Shown here: piece after piece, positions 26,394 through 35,561 of the stretch | Position numbering within the stretch: position 1 is the first letter of the stretch | How the letters are laid out: each line of letters begins with the position of its first letter | NCBI GenBank assembly: GCA_011391495.1 | Contig: JAABQK010000002.1 | Coordinates: 1-64,000, forward strand | Origin: Hydrogenophaga sp. | GTDB lineage: Bacteria; Pseudomonadota; Gammaproteobacteria; Burkholderiales; Burkholderiaceae_C | Direction: 5' to 3' | DNA: 64,000 bases | Notes under the pieces: model-generated | The model's database searches: none | Told to the model about the DNA's origin: nothing | The model's input: only the letters and a program-made list of their open reading frames with translations | Made by a program: the position numbers and the translations under genes

Positions 26394-28553
26394 ATGATCA
26401 CCCAGACCATCCGCTACGAACTCGCCAACGGCATCGCCACCATCACCTTCGACGAGCAGGGCTCGCCGGTCAACACCATGTGCCTGCAGTGGCAGGACGA
26501 CCTGGACGCCATCGCGGCCCAGGTGGTCAAGGACCGCGCGCAGATCCGGGGCATCGTGCTCGCCTCGGCCAAGAGCACCTTCTTCGCCGGCGCCGACCTC
26601 AAGGGCGTGATGCGCTCCACCGTGGCCGATGGCCCGCGCGTGTTCACCGAGATCGAACGCATCAAGCGCAACTTCCGAACCATCGAGACGCAAGGTGTTC
26701 CGGTGGTGTCGTGCCTCAATGGCGCAGCGCTCGGCGGGGGCTGGGAGGTGGCGCTGGTGGGACACCACCGCATCGCGGTCAACAACCCCAAGGTCCAGTT
26801 CGGCCTGCCCGAAATCACCCTGGGCCTGATCCCGGGCGGTGGCGGCATCACCAAGATGACCCGCGTGCTGGGCCTGATGGCCGCGCAGCCCTACATCCTG
26901 GAGAGCAAGCTCTTTGGCCCCGAGGAGGCACTGGAGATCGGTGTGGTGCACGAGCTGGTGAGTGCGCCCGAGGAACTGCTGCCGCGTGCGCTGGCCTTCA
27001 TCGAAGCCGCCCAGGGCAAGCCCGAGGCCTGCCAGCACGTCTGGGACCGCAAGGACTACAAGATACCCGGCGGCACGCCAAGCAACCCCAAGATTGCCGG
27101 CATGCTGACCGTGGCGCCCGCGGTGCTCAAGCAGAAGACCCGCGGCCTCTATCCTGCTCCGGAAGCGGCGCTGGCCGCCATGGTGGAAGGCGCGATGGTC
27201 GACTTCGACACCGCCATGCGCGTGGAAAGCCGTTACCTGGCCGGGCTGATGACCAGCACTGTGGCCAAGAACATGATCAACACCTTCTTCTTCAACATGA
27301 ACGCCATCAAGGGCGGGCAGTCGAGGCCGAAGGACGTGCCGCGGTACCAGCCGAAGAAGGTGGGCGTGCTGGGCGCGGGCATGATGGGATCGGGTATCGC
27401 CTACTCGCAGGCCACCAAAGGCATCGCGACCGTGCTCAAGGACGTGAGCATCGAGGCCGCCGAGAAAGGCAAGTCGTACACGACCAGGCTCACACAGAAG
27501 CGCGTGGACAAAGGGCAGATGTCGGCCGAGAAGCAGCAGGGCATCCTGACACTGATCACCCCCACCGCCAGCGCCGCCGACTTGAAGGGCTGCGACCTGA
27601 TCATCGAGGCCGTGTTCGAGCAGCGCGAGCTCAAGGCCATGGTGACGAAGGAAGCCGAGCCCATGCTGGCCGAGGGTGGCTTCTTTGCCAGCAACACCTC
27701 CACCTTGCCCATCAGCGGCCTGGCGCAGGCCAGCCGCGATGCGAAGAAGTTCGTCGGCATCCACTTTTTCAGCCCGGTGGACAAGATGAAGCTGGTGGAA
27801 ATCATCCGCGGCAAGGGCACCGATGATCAGACCATCGCCCGCGCCTACGACTACGTGCAGGCGCTGGGCAAGCTGCCCATCGTGGTGAACGACTCGCGCG
27901 GCTTCTACACCAGCCGCACCTTCGGCACCTTCGTCATGGAAGGCGCGGCCATGCTGGGCGAAGGCATCCCGGCGCCGGTGATCGAAAACGCCGCGATGCA
28001 GGCCGGCATGCCGGTCGGCCCGCTGGCGGTGCTGGACGAAACCGCGCTCTCGCTCTCGGTGCATGTGCTGGAACAGACCCGCATCGACTTCCAGAAGGAA
28101 GGAAAACAGTACGTCGCGACACCCGGCGAGACGCTGGTTGAGCGCATGGTCAAAGAACACCAACGCCCCGGGCGCGCGGCCGGCGGTGGCTTCTACGACT
28201 ACCCCGAGGGCCAGAAGAAAGTGCTGTGGCACGGGCTGAAGACCCTGTTCGAGAAGCCCGGCGTCGGATGGAACCTGCAGGACGTGAAAGACCGCCTGCT
28301 CTACCGCCAGGCGGTGGAGACGGCGCACTGCCTGGCCGAAGGCGTGCTGACCAGCGTGCACGACGGCAACATCGGCTCCATCTTCGGCATCGGCTTTCCG
28401 GCCTGGACCGGCGGCGCGCTGCAGTTCATCTACGGCATGGGCATCGACGCGTTCGAGAAGCGCTGTGCCGAACTGGCCGCCCAGTACGGCAGTGGCTTCG
28501 TGCTGGGCGACGCTGCGCGCGCCGCGATCCGACAGCACCAGCCGGTGTACTGA
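26394..28553 (+). CDS. FadB-type multifunctional enoyl-CoA hydratase / 3-hydroxyacyl-CoA dehydrogenase
   Basis: A 719-residue bifunctional enzyme. The N-terminal crotonase domain (1-300) has [15 protein letters not shown] (oxyanion hole) and [15 protein letters not shown]. The NAD-binding domain begins near 320 with [17 protein letters not shown]. The dehydrogenase catalytic motif is [19 protein letters not shown], followed by [12 protein letters not shown] and two 3HCDH C-terminal domains. It hydrates enoyl-CoA and oxidises 3-hydroxyacyl-CoA. It lies downstream of the thiolase, separated by an intergenic repeat. The length matches FadB/FadJ alpha subunits. The start giving [13 protein letters not shown] was chosen. 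Confidence 0.95.
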   Translation: MITQTIRYELANGIATITFDEQGSPVNTMCLQWQDDLDAIAAQVVKDRAQIRGIVLASAKSTFFAGADLKGVMRSTVADGPRVFTEIERIKRNFRTIETQGVPVVSCLNGAALGGGWEVALVGHHRIAVNNPKVQFGLPEITLGLIPGGGGITKMTRVLGLMAAQPYILESKLFGPEEALEIGVVHELVSAPEELLPRALAFIEAAQGKPEACQHVWDRKDYKIPGGTPSNPKIAGMLTVAPAVLKQKTRGLYPAPEAALAAMVEGAMVDFDTAMRVESRYLAGLMTSTVAKNMINTFFFNMNAIKGGQSRPKDVPRYQPKKVGVLGAGMMGSGIAYSQATKGIATVLKDVSIEAAEKGKSYTTRLTQKRVDKGQMSAEKQQGILTLITPTASAADLKGCDLIIEAVFEQRELKAMVTKEAEPMLAEGGFFASNTSTLPISGLAQASRDAKKFVGIHFFSPVDKMKLVEIIRGKGTDDQTIARAYDYVQALGKLPIVVNDSRGFYTSRTFGTFVMEGAAMLGEGIPAPVIENAAMQAGMPVGPLAVLDETALSLSVHVLEQTRIDFQKEGKQYVATPGETLVERMVKEHQRPGRAAGGGFYDYPEGQKKVLWHGLKTLFEKPGVGWNLQDVKDRLLYRQAVETAHCLAEGVLTSVHDGNIGSIFGIGFPAWTGGALQFIYGMGIDAFEKRCAELAAQYGSGFVLGDAARAAIRQHQPVY

Positions 28554-28601
28554 TCCGCGTCAGACCGGCGTCCGCGAGGACCGGTACACTTTTTCCCAGC
28601 A

Positions 28602-28633
28602 GCCGGCGCAGGCCTCAGCCCGCCGGCTTTTTT
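28602..28633 (+). terminator. Rho-independent terminator after the FadB-type gene
   Basis: The stem GCCGGCG/CGCCGGC with a 12-nt loop is followed by six T residues. It lies 48 nt after the stop and 27 nt before the next start, so the reductase gene needs read-through or a promoter overlapping this region. Confidence 0.75.
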
Positions 28634-28659
28634 GCGAACCCCAACCAGCCCCCTCCACC

Positions 28660-29403
28660 ATGAAACGTCTCGAAGGAAAAGTCAGCCTCATCACCGGCGC
28701 CGCCCAGGGCATTGGCCTGGCCACCGCGCTCAAGTTCGCGCGCGAAGGCGCGGTCGTCATCGTCTGCGACGTGAAGCAGGCGGCGGTGGACGATGCGGTG
28801 AAGCAATGCCAGGCCGAAGGTGCCACCGCGGTCGGCTTCGTCATGGACGTGACCCAGCGCGCCATGGTGGACGCGGTGGTGGCGCAAGTGAAGGAGCGCT
28901 TCGGCCGCATCGACGTGCTGGTGAACAACGCGGGCATCACGCAGGACGCCCGCCTGCAGAAAATGACGCTGGAGCAGTTCGACCGCGTGATCGACGTGAA
29001 CCTGCGCGGCGTCTTCCACTGCGCGCAGGCCGTGGCCGACAGCATGACCGCGCAGGGCAGCGGCGTGATCCTCAACGCCAGTTCGGTGGTGGGCATCTAC
29101 GGCAACTTCGGCCAGACCAACTACGCGGCCAGCAAGTTCGGCGTGATCGGCTTCACCAAGACCTGGAGCCGCGAGCTCGGCCCCAAGGGCGTGCGGGTGA
29201 ACGCGGTGGCGCCGGGCTTCATCAGCACCCCCATCCTGAGCACCATCCCCGACAAGGTGATCCAGGAAATGGAGCACCGCGTGCCGCTGCGCCGCCTGGG
29301 CCTGCCCGACGAGATCGCCAACGTCTACGCCTTCCTGGCGAGCGACGAGGCCAGCTACATCAATGGCGCGGTGATTGAAGTGTCGGGCGGCATGTCGGTC
29401 TGA
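28660..29403 (+). CDS. Short-chain dehydrogenase/reductase (FabG-like 3-oxoacyl reductase)
   Basis: A 247-residue SDR. The cofactor motif TGAAQGIG is at 12-19, NNAG at 89-92, and the catalytic Ser141 or Ser142, Tyr155 and Lys159 are in ILNASS and TNYAASK. The C-terminus is the FabG type, [14 protein letters not shown]. The arginine-poor cofactor loop with an acidic residue (VIVCDV) favours NAD(H). It may act on 3-oxoacyl-ACP or as a 3-hydroxyacyl-CoA dehydrogenase in the adjoining beta-oxidation set. The location favours the latter. Confidence 0.93.
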   Translation: MKRLEGKVSLITGAAQGIGLATALKFAREGAVVIVCDVKQAAVDDAVKQCQAEGATAVGFVMDVTQRAMVDAVVAQVKERFGRIDVLVNNAGITQDARLQKMTLEQFDRVIDVNLRGVFHCAQAVADSMTAQGSGVILNASSVVGIYGNFGQTNYAASKFGVIGFTKTWSRELGPKGVRVNAVAPGFISTPILSTIPDKVIQEMEHRVPLRRLGLPDEIANVYAFLASDEASYINGAVIEVSGGMSV

Positions 29404-29410
29404 CATGAAA

Positions 29411-29500
29411 GCCCCCTGCGCCGCTTCGCGTCTTCCCCCCCTGCTGCGCGGGGGAACGCACCCAGTGGCCGGGCATAGCCCGTTCCACGGGTGCCCTGGA
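29411..29500 (+). repeat. Intergenic GC-rich repeat, copy B
   Basis: The block contains TGCGCCGCTTCGCGTCTTCC, arms CCCCCCCTGCTGCGCGGGGG, then CAGTGGCCGGGCATAGCC and GTTCCACGGGTGCCCTGG. It begins 8 nt after the reductase stop in the same orientation, and aligns best with copies A and E. Confidence 0.7.
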
Positions 29501-29557
29501 GGGGGCACGCGCGCCGGAGGGAATGTCTTCTTCAACTTGGCGCTCTGAGTGAACCTG

Positions 29558-30139
29558 ATGGATACCCCCAACCAGCCCCGCTCACACGCCGACCTGTTCT
29601 GGTCCTTCACCTGGCTGGCGCTGCAGGGTTTTGGTGGCGTGCTCGCCGTGGTGCAACGCGAGCTGGTGGAAAAGAAGCGCTGGATGACGCGCGAGCAGTT
29701 CGTGGAAGATTGGGCTGTCGCGCAAATTCTTCCGGGGCCCAACGTGGTCAACCTCTCCCTGATGATCGGCGGGCGCTACTTCGGCCTGCCGGGCGCACTG
29801 GCTGCGCTGGCCGGCATGCTGGCCGCGCCGCTGGTGATCGTCCTGCTGCTGGCCGCGCTTTACGGCAGTGTGGCCGATCTGCCCATGGCCCGGGGCGCGC
29901 TGCGCGGCATGGGCGCAGTGGCTGCCGGGCTCATCACCGCCACCGGCATCAAGCTGATCGCAGCGCTGGACAAGAACGCCATGGGGCTGGGTGTGTGCAT
30001 CGCCCTGGCCGCGCTCACCTTCGGGGCGATTGCGCTGCTGCGCTGGCCACTGGTCTGGGTGCTGCCGGGCATTGGCGGTGCGGCCTGCCTGTGGGCCTAC
30101 CGGGTGCTGGGGCTGCGCGACAGCCTCGAGGCGTCATGA
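29558..30139 (+). CDS. Chromate transporter, N-terminal-type subunit (CHR family, short chain)
   Basis: A 193-residue membrane protein of the CHR superfamily. The signature WLALQGFGGVLAVVQRELV near residue 20 and AVAQILPGPNVVNLSLMIG near 55 are typical. About six hydrophobic helices follow. In short-chain CHR systems two homologous half-size proteins together form a transporter exporting chromate. Here the second half overlaps by 4 nt. I chose the ATG over a GTG 9 nt upstream. Resistance is inferred; some CHR proteins have other roles. Confidence 0.9.
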   Translation: MDTPNQPRSHADLFWSFTWLALQGFGGVLAVVQRELVEKKRWMTREQFVEDWAVAQILPGPNVVNLSLMIGGRYFGLPGALAALAGMLAAPLVIVLLLAALYGSVADLPMARGALRGMGAVAAGLITATGIKLIAALDKNAMGLGVCIALAALTFGAIALLRWPLVWVLPGIGGAACLWAYRVLGLRDSLEAS

Positions 30140-30732
30140 GCATGGCCCCCACACTCACGAACTGGGCAGACCTGTTCCTGCATTTCGCCTCGCTCTCGCT
30201 GCTGGCGGTGGGCGGCGCCATCACCACCGCACCCGACATGCACCGCTACCTGGTGGGCGACCACGGCTGGCTGAGCGACGCGCAGTTCACCTCGTCGATC
30301 GCATTGTCGCAAGCCGCACCGGGCCCCAACGTGCTCTTTGTCGCCCTGATCGGCTGGAACGTGGGACTCAACGCGGGTGGCGGCCCGTCGGCCGGCTTCA
30401 CGGCCTGGGCACTGGCCCTGCTGGGCGTGCTGGTGACCATGCTGGCCACCCTGCTGCCCTCCTCCGTGCTGACCTACACCGCCACGCGCTGGGCGCACCG
30501 CAACCGCGAGCGTCGCACGGTACGCGCCTTCAAGACCGGCATGGCGCCCATCGTCATCGCGCTTCTGGTGGCCACCGGCTGGCTGCTGAGCGCAGCCCAC
30601 AACCAGCCCGCGCGCGACTGGCCGCTGTGGCTGCTCACGGCCTGCGCCACGCTGCTGGTGTGGCGCACCCGCATCCACCTGCTGTGGATGATCGGCGCCG
30701 GGGCGGTGCTGGGCGCGCTGGGGTTCGTTTGA
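30136..30732 (+). CDS. Chromate transporter, C-terminal-type subunit (CHR family, short chain)
   Basis: A 198-residue second CHR half. The motifs LLAVGGAITTAPDMHRYLV near residue 20 and SSIALSQAAPGPNVLFVALI near 55 mirror those of the first subunit. Five or six membrane helices are predicted. The start overlaps the previous stop (ATGA), so translation is coupled and equal amounts are likely. The gene converges with a small lipoprotein gene, 6 nt between stops. Confidence 0.9.
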   Translation: MSMAPTLTNWADLFLHFASLSLLAVGGAITTAPDMHRYLVGDHGWLSDAQFTSSIALSQAAPGPNVLFVALIGWNVGLNAGGGPSAGFTAWALALLGVLVTMLATLLPSSVLTYTATRWAHRNRERRTVRAFKTGMAPIVIALLVATGWLLSAAHNQPARDWPLWLLTACATLLVWRTRIHLLWMIGAGAVLGALGFV

Positions 30733-30738
30733 CAGGGT

Positions 30739-31092
30739 TCAGCGCGGGCTCTCAAAGAATACCGCGTTGGTGTAGTCGCTGATCTCGAAATACACCTTCT
30801 TTTCGCCGCCGTCCACCTGCATGTTCAGGTTTTCGTCGAGCACGCCATAGCCGTAGCGGTAGGCGCGGGGCGTGTTGTCGTCGGTACCCAGGGCGGTGCT
30901 GATCTTGTCGATTTTCAGGAAACGGCGTACCACCTTGTCACCGGCGTAGACCTCCAGCACGCCGTTGGTGCCAGTCCAGTTCTGGATATCGCGGCTGATC
31001 TTGTTCTGCTGCTCCTGCGTGCAGGCGGCCAGCAGGCTCGCGCCCAGCACCAGAGAGGCCAGTGCAACACGGCGGGTGTTTGTGTGTGTCAT
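30739..31092 (-). CDS. Small lipoprotein of unknown function
   Basis: A 117-residue protein with a lipoprotein signal, lipobox LLAAC (Cys24). The mature part, TQEQQNKISRDIQNWTGTNG then VLEVYAGDKVVRRFLKID, ends with strands around KKVYFEISDY. No family was recognised. Its start lies directly after the sirtuin gene's stop, with no gap, so the two are co-transcribed. Confidence 0.8.
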   Translation of the reverse strand: MTHTNTRRVALASLVLGASLLAACTQEQQNKISRDIQNWTGTNGVLEVYAGDKVVRRFLKIDKISTALGTDDNTPRAYRYGYGVLDENLNMQVDGGEKKVYFEISDYTNAVFFESPR

Positions 31093-31824
31093 TCAATCCT
31101 CCAACAGTGATAGCAGGCATTGTGCCGCGCGTTCGCGCAGCACCCGATCGGCCACGGGGTCGAGTTCGGTCGGCTCGGGGTTGATGACCACCACCCGTGC
31201 GCCGCGCTGGTGGGCACCCAGCGCCAGGCCGGCAGCCGGATAGACCACGCCCGAGGTGCCGATCACCAGCATCAGGTCGCAGGCCTGCACGGCGGCCTCG
31301 GCAGCGGCCAGCGCTTCCGGCGGCAGGTGCTCGCCGAACCAGACCACGGCCGGGCGGCGCAGGTTGCCGCAGACCGGGCAGCGCGGCGGGTGGCCGTCTT
31401 CGAGCGCTTCCACCGAGCAGCAGGCCTGCTGGGCGTCCAGCCAGCGGTCTTGCAGCAGACTGCCGTGCAGGGCGATGGCGCCGACATGGCCAGCCCGCTG
31501 GTGCAGGCCGTCCACGTTCTGGGTGATCAGGCTCATGCGCCCGGGGTGGCGCTGCGCGAATGCGGCCAGCGCGTAGTGGCCAGCGTTGGGCTGCACCTCA
31601 CGCACCAGATCGCGGCGGAACTGGTACCAGTCCCACACGCGCTGCGGGTGGGCGCGAAAGGCTTCTTCCGTCGCCAGGTCCTGCGGGTTGAACTGCGCCC
31701 ACAGACCGGTCTGCGCATCGCGGAAGGTGGGCACGCCGGATTCGGCGCTCATGCCCGCACCGGTCAGCACCGCGATGTGGCGCGCATCGCGGATCCAGCT
31801 GCGGACACCTTGATCACTCAACAC
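31093..31824 (-). CDS. cobB: NAD-dependent protein deacylase (sirtuin, CobB type)
   Basis: A 243-residue class III-like bacterial sirtuin. NAD motifs are GAGMSAESGVPTFRD (about 22-36), TQNVDGLHQRAG (about 98-109) with catalytic His in LHGSL, and IGTSGVVYPAAGL. It removes acyl groups from lysines using NAD. The zinc module shows a CPVC pair but the first pair is adjacent (ACCS) rather than CxxC, so zinc binding may be altered. It is followed at once by the small lipoprotein gene. Confidence 0.93.
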   Translation of the reverse strand: MLSDQGVRSWIRDARHIAVLTGAGMSAESGVPTFRDAQTGLWAQFNPQDLATEEAFRAHPQRVWDWYQFRRDLVREVQPNAGHYALAAFAQRHPGRMSLITQNVDGLHQRAGHVGAIALHGSLLQDRWLDAQQACCSVEALEDGHPPRCPVCGNLRRPAVVWFGEHLPPEALAAAEAAVQACDLMLVIGTSGVVYPAAGLALGAHQRGARVVVINPEPTELDPVADRVLRERAAQCLLSLLED

Positions 31825-31872
31825 CTACAACCTTCAGTAAAAAGAGAGCGGTTGGAGTGCAAGGGTTTTGTC

Positions 31873-31931
31873 GAGGCCAGCGTGGAACCGGCATTGCCGG
31901 GCCGCAGCGGGCGCCCCCTGGGGGGCTGAGG
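31873..31931 (-). repeat. Intergenic GC-rich repeat, copy D
   Basis: Read on the minus strand: CCCCCAGGGGGCGCCCGCTG, then CGGCCCGGCAATGCCGGTTC and CACGCTGGCC. It matches copy A closely. On the minus strand it lies about 100 nt downstream of rlmB, in the same orientation as that gene. The same 210-nt gap also holds the hairpin at 31943. Confidence 0.65.
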
Positions 31932-31942
31932 GCCGCGGCTCT

Positions 31943-31962
31943 AAGTCTGCCTACGCAGACTT
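31943..31962. other. Perfect 8-bp hairpin beside repeat copy D
   Basis: AAGTCTGC and GCAGACTT pair around a CTAC loop. It lies between the rlmB stop and repeat copy D. It has no T tract. It may be part of the repeat unit or an rlmB mRNA 3' structure. Confidence 0.5.
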
Positions 31963-32034
31963 GGACAGCCCGAAGTGACACCGGCTCCGACGGTGGCGCG
32001 GCCTGCAAGGCACGCCGAAGGCGGCGCGGGGGGA

Positions 32035-32778
32035 TCAGGTTCTTTGGCGCAGCGCCTCGTACAGGCAGACGCCGCTCGCCACCGACACGTTGAGGCTCTC
32101 GACCGCCCCCTGCATGGGAATGCTCACCAGCTCGTCGCAGGTCTTGCGCGTGAGCTGGCGCATGCCGGCACCCTCGGCGCCCAGCACCAGCGCCACCGGG
32201 CCCCTCAGGTCCACCTGGTACAGCGTCTTGGGTGCGTCGTCACTGGTGCCGATGATCCAGATGTTGCGTTCCTTGAGCTCATTGAGGGTGCGCGCGAGGT
32301 TGGTCACCATGAAATACGGCATGGTCTCGGCCGCACCGCTGGCCACCTTTGCCACGGTGGCGTTGATGCCCGCCGCGTGGTCCTTGGGTGCGATCACCGC
32401 GTGTGCACCGGCACCATCGGCCACGCGCAGGCAGGCGCCCAGGTTGTGCGGGTCGGTGATGCCGTCAAGCACCAGCAGCAGCGGTGACACACCATCGGCT
32501 TCGAGCTTCTCGAGCAATTCGTCGAGCGAGTGCACCTGTGGTAATTCCTGCACCCGCGCGGCCACGCCCTGGTGACCGTGGCTGCCAGCCAGCTTGGCGA
32601 TGCGCAGGCCATCGGCCTCGATCAGGCGCACGTTGGCCTCTTTCACGCGGTCGATGAACTGCCGCATGCGCGCGTCGCGGCGCGTGGGCTCGAAATAGAT
32701 CTCGACAATGGATTGCGGCGCGGTTTTCAGGCGCACGCCCACGGCATGAAAGCCGAAAAGCACTTTGGAAGAAGACAT
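32035..32778 (-). CDS. rlmB: 23S rRNA (guanosine-2'-O)-methyltransferase RlmB
   Basis: A 247-residue SpoU-family (SPOUT) methyltransferase modifying G2251 of 23S rRNA. An N-terminal substrate-binding domain (VLFGFHAVGVRLK...) is followed by the trefoil-knot domain with LDGITDPHNLGACLRVAD (about 116-133), LVLGAEGAGMRQL and IPMQGAVESLNVSVASGVCLYE. The start giving MSSSKVLFGFHAV was preferred over one 19 codons upstream. It lies downstream of the LolD-like ATPase gene on the same strand. Confidence 0.95.
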   Translation of the reverse strand: MSSSKVLFGFHAVGVRLKTAPQSIVEIYFEPTRRDARMRQFIDRVKEANVRLIEADGLRIAKLAGSHGHQGVAARVQELPQVHSLDELLEKLEADGVSPLLLVLDGITDPHNLGACLRVADGAGAHAVIAPKDHAAGINATVAKVASGAAETMPYFMVTNLARTLNELKERNIWIIGTSDDAPKTLYQVDLRGPVALVLGAEGAGMRQLTRKTCDELVSIPMQGAVESLNVSVASGVCLYEALRQRT

Positions 32779-32853
32779 GGCGGCATTATCCCCGGTGCAT
32801 GGGCTGCGCCGGCCCCGGCGCGCCATCGGACCCACAAGGACCGAGCGCGGCGT

Positions 32854-33543
32854 TCAGGCCTCTGCCTGCGCACCCTCGGCCACCTGGCCGGCCACGATGG
32901 TGATGCGCCGCTCGCAACGCTGTGCGATGGCGCGGTCGTGCGTCACCAGCACCAGCGTGGTGCCCTGTTCGCGGTTGAGTTCAAACATCAGTTCCATGAT
33001 GGTCGCGCCGGTGGCGAAGTCCAGGCTCCCGGTCGGTTCGTCGGCCAGCAGCACGGCCGGCTGAACCACAAAGGCACGGGCCAGCGCCACGCGTTGCTGC
33101 TCACCGCCCGAGAGCACCTTGGGATAACTGGCCAGCCGCTCGCCCAGACCCACACGCTGCAGCATGTGGGTGGCCGTGGCGCGGGCATCGCGCCGCCCCG
33201 CCAGCTCCAGCGGCAGCATCACGTTTTCCAGTGCGCTCAGGTTGCCCAGAAGCTGGAAGCTCTGGAACACGAAACCGATCTTCTGTGCCCGCAGCGCCGC
33301 GCGCTGGTCTTCGTCAAGCGCAAAAAGATCGACACCGTCAATGTGAACCGAGCCACTGCTGGGGGTATCCAACCCGGCCACGATCGACAGCAGCGTGCTC
33401 TTGCCCGACCCGGAAGCGCCGACGATGGCGGCGGTTTCCCCCTTGTTCAGGGTGAAATCGATATCGCGCAGAATGGTCAGCGTCCCTGTGGAGTCGGTCA
33501 CCGACTTGAACACATGCTGCACGGCAATCATCACATCCGACAT
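32854..33543 (-). CDS. ABC transporter ATP-binding protein (YbbA/LolD-like)
   Basis: A 229-residue MacB/LolD-type ATPase. Walker A GASGSGKST (about 41-49), signature LSGGEQQRVALARAF, Walker B VLLADEPTGSLD and H-loop LVTHDRAI are all intact. It is divergent from tesA with 14 nt between starts, the same pairing as E. coli ybbA-tesA. The usual ybbP permease does not follow; rlmB does. The permease partner, if any, is outside the window. Confidence 0.92.
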   Translation of the reverse strand: MSDVMIAVQHVFKSVTDSTGTLTILRDIDFTLNKGETAAIVGASGSGKSTLLSIVAGLDTPSSGSVHIDGVDLFALDEDQRAALRAQKIGFVFQSFQLLGNLSALENVMLPLELAGRRDARATATHMLQRVGLGERLASYPKVLSGGEQQRVALARAFVVQPAVLLADEPTGSLDFATGATIMELMFELNREQGTTLVLVTHDRAIAQRCERRITIVAGQVAEGAQAEA

Positions 33544-33557
33544 GGAAAGGCTTTCTG

Positions 33558-34235
33558 TTGAAACGACGTCACTTTACCGCGCTGACCTGTCTGGCTACCT
33601 TGCTGGGGTCTTACCCGCTCGCTGCCCCGGCCCAGGCGACCGCGAAGGCAGCAACAGCCAGGCCCGGCACCCCGGCCACCATACTGGTGGTGGGCGATTC
33701 GCTGAGCGCGGAGTACGGCCTGCAGCGTGGCAGGGGCTGGGTCGCCCTGCTGGAGGCCCGGCTCACCACCGAGCAGGTGCCGGCTCGTGTGGTCAACGCC
33801 AGCATCAGCGGCGACACCACCTCGGGCGGACGCTCGCGCCTGCCCGCGCTGCTTCGACAGCACAAACCAGCGGTGGTGGTGATCGAACTTGGTGGCAACG
33901 ATGCCCTGCGCGGCCTGCCGCTGACCATGACGCGTGACAACCTAGCCGCCATGGCCCGCACGGCGCGCGAGGCTGGCGCCCGCGTCCTGCTGCTGGGCAT
34001 GGAAATGCCACCGAACTACGGGGCGAAATACAGCCAGGAGTTCCGCCAGGTCTTCACCGCTGTCGCCAAGGCCGAGCGGGCGGCACTGCTGCCCTTCTTC
34101 CTGAAGGGCGTGGGGGACCGCCCCGACCCGACCGAGCTGTTTCAGAGCGACCGGATCCACCCCAACGAAACCGCGCAACCCATCATGATGGCCAACGTGT
34201 GGCCCGAACTGCGCAAGCTGCTGCCCCAACGATAA
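33558..34235 (+). CDS. tesA: GDSL arylesterase / acyl-CoA thioesterase (TesA type)
   Basis: A 225-residue SGNH hydrolase, exported by a signal peptide of about 27 residues. Block I is VVGDSLSAEYGL (nucleophile Ser in GDSLS), the oxyanion residues lie in SISGDTTSGG and ELGGNDALRG, and the C-terminal Asp-His is in DRIHPNE. A TTG start is supported by RBS GGAAAGG 7 nt upstream and by the signal peptide; no ATG is available nearby. It hydrolyses acyl thioesters or aryl esters in the periplasm. mnmH starts 6 nt later. Confidence 0.92.
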   Translation: MKRRHFTALTCLATLLGSYPLAAPAQATAKAATARPGTPATILVVGDSLSAEYGLQRGRGWVALLEARLTTEQVPARVVNASISGDTTSGGRSRLPALLRQHKPAVVVIELGGNDALRGLPLTMTRDNLAAMARTAREAGARVLLLGMEMPPNYGAKYSQEFRQVFTAVAKAERAALLPFFLKGVGDRPDPTELFQSDRIHPNETAQPIMMANVWPELRKLLPQR

Positions 34236-34241
34236 TCAGGC

Positions 34242-35318
34242 ATGCCCGTCCACCAACTGCCCGCCACCGAGGCCCTGGCCCGACTCGACAGCTTCGACAC
34301 CATCATCGACGCCCGCACCGAAGACGAATACGCCCTGGACCATGTGCCCGGAGCCATCAACTGGCCCACCCTGGACAACACCGAGCGCATCACCATCGGC
34401 ACGATGTACAAGCAGGTCAATGCATTCGAGGCCAAGAAGCGCGGCGCGGCCCTGTCGGCGCGCAACATCGCGGCCCACATCGAACGCGAGGTGATCGACA
34501 AAGCCCGCACCTGGAAACCGCTGGTGTACTGCTGGCGCGGTGGCAACCGAAGCGGTGCACTCGCCACCATCCTGGGCGCCATCGGTTTCAACGTCACGCT
34601 CGTTGAAGGCGGCTACAAGGCCTGGCGTTCCGCGCTGGTGGACGACCTGCCGCGCCTGTCCGAACGCCTGCACTACCGCGTGGTCTGCGGTCCCACCGGC
34701 AGCGGCAAGACCCGCCTGCTGCAAGCCCTGGCGGCGCAAGGTGCCCAGGTGCTGGACCTCGAAGCCCTGGCCAACCACCGCAGCTCGGTGCTCGGCCACA
34801 TACCCGGCGTGCCGCAACCGAGCCAAAAGCGCTTTGACAGCCTGATCTGGGACGCGCTGCGCCGCTTCGACCCGGCGCACCCGGTGTTCGTGGAAAGCGA
34901 GAGCAAAAAAGTGGGCAATGTGCGCGTGCCCGACGCACTGATCGACGCCATGCGCGCCAGCGCCTGCCTTGACCTGCAGCTGTCCAACGAGGAGCGTGTG
35001 GCGCTGCTGCTGGAAGACTACGATTTTTTCGTCACCGATCCGGATCTCTTTTGCCAGAGACTGGAAGCCCTCAGCGAACTGCGCGGCAAGGCCGTGGTGG
35101 GCGATTGGATCGAAAAGGTGAGAACAGGCCAGACTCCGGCTGTGGTCCTGCAACTGCTGACCGAGCACTACGACCCGATGTACGCACAGTCCATCGAGCG
35201 GAATTTCAAGCAGTACGGACAGGCCCTGCCCTGCGTGCTCAAGGATCGCTCGCGATCATCCCTGGCGGAACTGGCGCGCTCGCTGCTGGAGCGCGAAAAC
35301 CCCGCGAGCGCTTCTTAG
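34242..35318 (+). CDS. mnmH: tRNA 2-selenouridine synthase (MnmH/SelU)
   Basis: A 358-residue fusion of a rhodanese domain and a P-loop domain. The catalytic cysteine is Cys97 in VYCWRGGNRSG, the same position as in E. coli MnmH. The P-loop GPTGSGKTRLLQAL lies near 149-162. The enzyme converts 2-thiouridine at the wobble position of certain tRNAs to 2-selenouridine via a geranylated intermediate, using selenophosphate. selD is not in the window. It converges with a small gene, 6 nt between stops. Confidence 0.95.
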   Translation: MPVHQLPATEALARLDSFDTIIDARTEDEYALDHVPGAINWPTLDNTERITIGTMYKQVNAFEAKKRGAALSARNIAAHIEREVIDKARTWKPLVYCWRGGNRSGALATILGAIGFNVTLVEGGYKAWRSALVDDLPRLSERLHYRVVCGPTGSGKTRLLQALAAQGAQVLDLEALANHRSSVLGHIPGVPQPSQKRFDSLIWDALRRFDPAHPVFVESESKKVGNVRVPDALIDAMRASACLDLQLSNEERVALLLEDYDFFVTDPDLFCQRLEALSELRGKAVVGDWIEKVRTGQTPAVVLQLLTEHYDPMYAQSIERNFKQYGQALPCVLKDRSRSSLAELARSLLERENPASAS

Positions 35319-35324
35319 GGCTGC

Positions 35325-35528
35325 TTAGGCTGCGCTGCCGCCCGCGTCGCCAGCAGGGCCGCTGTCAGGACTTGCCGCATCGGGTGCGGCACCCGGCTCT
35401 GCGTCCAGCTCTTGCCCCGATTCGTCGTGGTGTTTGCCAGCTGCCTTGGCTTTGAGCTTTTCTTCCTTCTTTTTCTTCTTGGCGAGCTCGCGCTGGCGTT
35501 TTTCGTATCCGTAATTGGGAGTGGCCAA
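35325..35528 (-). CDS. Small basic/acidic protein of unknown function, common in Burkholderiales
   Basis: A 67-residue protein beginning MATPNYGYEKRQRELAKKKK, with a lysine-rich helix, then a glycine-, proline- and aspartate-rich tail. The opening is well conserved in beta-proteobacteria, where it is annotated as hypothetical. It has no signal peptide. It lies 33 nt downstream of metC on the same strand. Confidence 0.75.
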   Translation of the reverse strand: MATPNYGYEKRQRELAKKKKKEEKLKAKAAGKHHDESGQELDAEPGAAPDAASPDSGPAGDAGGSAA

Positions 35529-35561
35529 AACAGTCTTTCTGTGAACAGGTTGGAAAAAAGA

